19,354 nucleotides of DNA from Lachnospiraceae bacterium (GTDB taxonomy: Bacteria; Bacillota_A; Clostridia; Lachnospirales; Lachnospiraceae): positions 1 through 19,354 of the forward strand of contig JAGBNT010000014.1 in NCBI GenBank assembly GCA_017634255.1, in the 5' to 3' direction. Position 1 is the stretch's first letter. Each line of letters opens with the position of its first letter. Under the pieces are notes generated by a model, which did not search any database, was not told the DNA's origin, and worked only from the letters and a program-made list of their open reading frames with translations. The position numbers were made by a program, and so were the translations under genes. Positions 17,002 through 19,354 of the stretch are shown here, piece after piece.

Positions 17002-18047
17002 CTGCTAAATATGAAGAGATAATGTTTAAGCTAAGCACTCCCGACGCATTGCCCAAGGATAAGTATATGGAGCTTATGAAGGAGCAAAATGACCTGGCTC
17101 CGCTCGTGGAGGAATACAGAAAATACCGTGATAATAAAAAGGAAATAGAGGATGCGCTGGAGCTCATATCGTCGGAATCCGATGAGGATATGAAGGCTCT
17201 TGCCAGGGAGACTCTAAGCGAGGCAAAGGAAAAGGATAAAAAGCTGGAGGAAGAGCTTAAGATAATGCTCCTGCCCAAGGACAAGGACGATGAAAGAAAC
17301 GTCATCGTAGAGATCAGAGCCGGGGCGGGAGGAGAGGAGGCCGCGCTTTTTGCGGCTAATCTTTACCGGATGTACGTCCGCTTTTCCGAAAACGAGGGCT
17401 TTAAGGTGGAGACGACCGACGTGGAGGAGACCGGAATAGGCGGCTTTAAATATGTAAGCTTTATGATAAACGGGAAAGGCGCCTATTCCAGACTAAAGTA
17501 TGAGAGCGGGGTGCACCGCGTACAGAGAGTCCCTGAAACGGAGTCGGGAGGCAGGATACATACCTCCACTGCAACCGTAGCCATAATGCCCGAGGCGACA
17601 GAGGTTGAAGTGGATATCGATCCGAAGGACTGCAGGGTGGATGTGTTCAGGGCGTCGGGAAACGGAGGACAGTGCGTAAACACCACCGATTCCGCCGTAA
17701 GGCTCACCCATATTCCGACGGGTATAGTCATTTCCTGTCAGGACGAGAAATCCCAGATAAAGAACAAGGCAAAGGCATTTAAGGTGCTGCGGGCAAAGCT
17801 CTACGACCTGGAAAGGCAGAAAGCCCACGATGAGGAGGCAAATTTAAGAAAGAGCCAGGTGGGAAGCGGAGACAGGTCGGAGAAGATTAGAACCTACAAT
17901 TTCCCGCAGTCGAGGCTTACCGACCACAGGATCAATCTGACGCTGTATTCTCTGGATAAGATAATAGACGGGGATCTGGAACCGGTAATAGACGCACTTG
18001 CCGCCGCAGACCAGGCGGAGAAGCTTAGTGCGGTTGAGAATATTTGA
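16977..18047 (+). CDS. prfA: Peptide chain release factor 1
   Basis: RF1 reads UAA and UAG stop codons on the ribosome and triggers release of the finished peptide. The 356-residue length is normal. The [11 protein letters not shown] segment marks domain 1/2. The codon-reading PxT tripeptide is PET in [14 protein letters not shown], as expected for RF1 and not RF2 (SPF). The catalytic GGQ is at residues 230-232 ([12 protein letters not shown]), with Q232 the target of PrmC. The C-terminal part ([23 protein letters not shown]) is intact. The ATG follows AAAGGGTG inside the end of prmC. Downstream of its stop there is no obvious terminator before the next leader. Confidence 0.97.
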   Translation: MFEKLDDVAAKYEEIMFKLSTPDALPKDKYMELMKEQNDLAPLVEEYRKYRDNKKEIEDALELISSESDEDMKALARETLSEAKEKDKKLEEELKIMLLPKDKDDERNVIVEIRAGAGGEEAALFAANLYRMYVRFSENEGFKVETTDVEETGIGGFKYVSFMINGKGAYSRLKYESGVHRVQRVPETESGGRIHTSTATVAIMPEATEVEVDIDPKDCRVDVFRASGNGGQCVNTTDSAVRLTHIPTGIVISCQDEKSQIKNKAKAFKVLRAKLYDLERQKAHDEEANLRKSQVGSGDRSEKIRTYNFPQSRLTDHRINLTLYSLDKIIDGDLEPVIDALAAADQAEKLSAVENI

Positions 18048-18089
18048 CACGGGATAACGGGAGTTATAAAATAATCAAGGCGAGTGAAA

Positions 18090-18098
18090 TGATACAAT
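18090..18098 (+). promoter_or_regulatory. Candidate extended -10 promoter for the diguanylate cyclase gene
   Basis: TGATACAAT: TACAAT at 18093-18098 with a TG extension; the -35 region is weak. It would place the start near 18105, just before the structured leader. Confidence 0.45.
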
Positions 18099-18120
18099 AG
18101 TTACAGCAAACAAAGTGTTT

Positions 18121-18202
18121 AGTCAGGGAGGACGGTGCCGCATATGATGCCGCCGGAAGCGCTGAGCATGGCGCTATGACGCCGCTTCCCTGGGTCAGGG
18201 GA
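18121..18202 (+). promoter_or_regulatory. Structured leader with two mutually exclusive folds over the ribosome site
   Basis: In one fold, CAGGGA (18124-18129) pairs with TCCCTG (18187-18192) and closes a junction holding two hairpins: 18133-18155 (CGGTG/CGCCG with an inner GCAT/ATGC) and 18157-18187 (AAGCG/CGCTT; its last base overlaps the outermost pair). The site AGGGG (18197-18201) is then free. In the other fold the same TCCCTG pairs with CAGGGG (18196-18201) around a GGT loop, a seven-pair hairpin hiding the site. No known riboswitch consensus was recognised, including the two c-di-GMP classes. The fold was made by hand. Confidence 0.5.
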
Positions 18203-18207
18203 CAAAA

Positions 18208-19354
18208 TTGTCTGAGGTAAATACAGGTGCGGCGGGGCTCGAAAAGGAGTTAGCCGCGGTCAGGTCAGAGCTGGAGGAAGTAAGGAGCAGGCTCGGACTT
18301 TTTGAAAAATATATTCCTGGAGGAATATTCAGTTATAACGCTCAAAATTATAAATTCGATTTTATAAGCCCCAACATGCTTAAGATGTTTTCCTGCACCG
18401 AGGAGGAGTTCAGGGAGAGGTACTACGATTCCTTTAATCTGTTGATATTAAAGGAGGACAGGAAGAATGTCCTTAACTCCATAGAGATGCAGCAGAACTT
18501 TGAAGGCTTCATCCAGGTGGCATACAGGATAAAGGGAGCCATGGATGAGATCCTCTCTGTGGGGCATATTGCGACACTTGTAAAAAACGGCGACAGGGAG
18601 ATATTCTGGGTATACATTTACGACAGGACGGAGGAGGTAACGTCCATTCAGGCTCTAAGGGAGCTCACCAGCCGTTATGAAAAGCAGTCGGAGCTTTTGC
18701 GTCTTATAAAAGAGGCTACCAATGATATCATATACGATTACAGCGTAACGGAGGACAGGCTGGAAAGCTCTAAAACACCGGGCAAGCCCATAGAGGATTT
18801 TGCGGCAAAGAAGGTCGTGGAGCATGTCGTTCATCCGGATGACGTCAGTATATTGTCGGCTAAGCTTCAGGATGCTCTGGTACAGGAGGTTAAGAATACC
18901 GTAGAATACCGGCTGGCAAACCCGGACGGCATCTACAGGTGGTACAGGCTTAATTATGCGAGCTTTGCGGACGAGTTTGACAAGGTTTACAGAGTCGTCG
19001 GGCTCGCCAAGGATGTATCCGAAGAAAAGCGTGTACAGCAGGAGCTTAAGGCTCAGGCTGAAAAGGACGGAATGACGGGGCTCTTAAACAAGGTGACCAT
19101 AAGGGATGCCGTTGAGGATTATTTAAGGACCTGCGACATAGGATCGTGTCACGCGATGATAATGATAGACACGGATCATTTTAAGGATGTAAATGATAAC
19201 CTTGGGCACGCGATGGGCGATGAGGTCATCAAGGAGGTGGCAAATTCCATCAGGAAGATATTCCGGGAAACGGATTTTGTCGGCAGGGTCGGCGGAGATG
19301 AGTTTCTGGTATTTATGAAGCACACCACCCCGGTGATCACCCAGGAGAGGGCGG
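18208..19354 (+). CDS. PAS-PAS-GGDEF diguanylate cyclase (3' truncated by window edge)
   Basis: The frame is open from an in-frame TGA at 18163-18165 to the window end and gives 382 residues. I choose TTG at 18208 as the start because AGGGG lies six bases before it and no ATG or GTG exists in frame until inside the first PAS fold. After a short coiled-coil-like stretch (LEKELAAVRSELEEVRSRL) come two PAS folds, about residues 33-150 and 165-275. The first resembles the PAS of the EAL protein at 2157-3893 (PGGIFSYNA against GGFFIYNA, then a CTEEEFRE-type helix). The GGDEF domain is intact: MIDTDHFKDVND with the metal aspartate, and GGDEF in GRVGGDEFLVF. An RxxD I-site (RETD) stands five residues before GGDEF, so product inhibition is expected. 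It should make c-di-GMP from two GTP. No membrane segment was seen. Confidence 0.9.
   Translation, partial: MSEVNTGAAGLEKELAAVRSELEEVRSRLGLFEKYIPGGIFSYNAQNYKFDFISPNMLKMFSCTEEEFRERYYDSFNLLILKEDRKNVLNSIEMQQNFEGFIQVAYRIKGAMDEILSVGHIATLVKNGDREIFWVYIYDRTEEVTSIQALRELTSRYEKQSELLRLIKEATNDIIYDYSVTEDRLESSKTPGKPIEDFAAKKVVEHVVHPDDVSILSAKLQDALVQEVKNTVEYRLANPDGIYRWYRLNYASFADEFDKVYRVVGLAKDVSEEKRVQQELKAQAEKDGMTGLLNKVTIRDAVEDYLRTCDIGSCHAMIMIDTDHFKDVNDNLGHAMGDEVIKEVANSIRKIFRETDFVGRVGGDEFLVFMKHTTPVITQERA

Noticed and set aside
18121..18202. c-di-GMP riboswitch (class I or II) in the leader of the cyclase gene
   Set aside because: The conserved class I strings (such as CACGCACAGGGCAAACC and the tetraloop-receptor part) and the class II core are not present, so the leader is reported only as an unclassified structure.

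Overview
The window is chromosomal DNA of an anaerobic, low-to-mid GC Firmicute, most likely a member of the Clostridia and probably Lachnospiraceae. The evidence is heavy use of ATA and AGG/AGA codons, the neighbourhood rpmE - DUF1385 - prmC - prfA, a DUF4250 gene beside rarA, the diaminopimelate aminotransferase (DapL) lysine route, a glnA gene paired with an ANTAR regulator, and several PAS/GGDEF/EAL proteins. No mobile element, CRISPR array, tRNA or rRNA was seen. The content is housekeeping plus second-messenger signalling. No stretch longer than about 160 bases lacks a gene.

Layout. Positions 1-536 hold the 3' end of clpB. A DUF975 membrane protein follows, then a small degenerate GGDEF protein and a PAS-GGDEF-EAL protein, all on the plus strand to 3893. 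A minus-strand operon runs back from 6720 to 3900: glnA, an ANTAR antiterminator protein and dapF. Divergent from it, dapL (6849-8072) starts on the plus strand. From 8078 a long plus-strand cluster follows with tight spacing: secDF (fused), a COG2426 membrane protein, DUF4250, rarA, trmL and a small membrane protein. Then come rho and rpmE, each with its own promoter, and DUF1385, prmC and prfA. The window ends inside a PAS-PAS-GGDEF diguanylate cyclase that has a structured leader.

How the genes work together. GlnA makes glutamine. The ANTAR protein encoded right behind it probably controls the operon by antitermination at a leader that I can read in the sequence: a strong promoter, two hexaloop hairpins with A1/G4 loops and an overlapping intrinsic terminator. 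dapF rides in the same operon, while dapL, the preceding step of lysine and peptidoglycan precursor synthesis, starts from a back-to-back promoter. PrmC methylates the GGQ glutamine of PrfA, and the two genes overlap. The GGDEF/EAL proteins form a c-di-GMP set: one plausible phosphodiesterase, one intact cyclase with an I-site, and one probably inactive GGDEF protein.

The most interesting signals are (1) the compact ANTAR-type attenuator in the glnA leader, (2) a riboswitch-like leader before the diguanylate cyclase, in which two near-identical CAGGG copies compete for one CCCTG so that the ribosome site is either free or sequestered, and (3) a long rod-like hairpin between rpmE and DUF1385. 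All RNA folds were done by eye.
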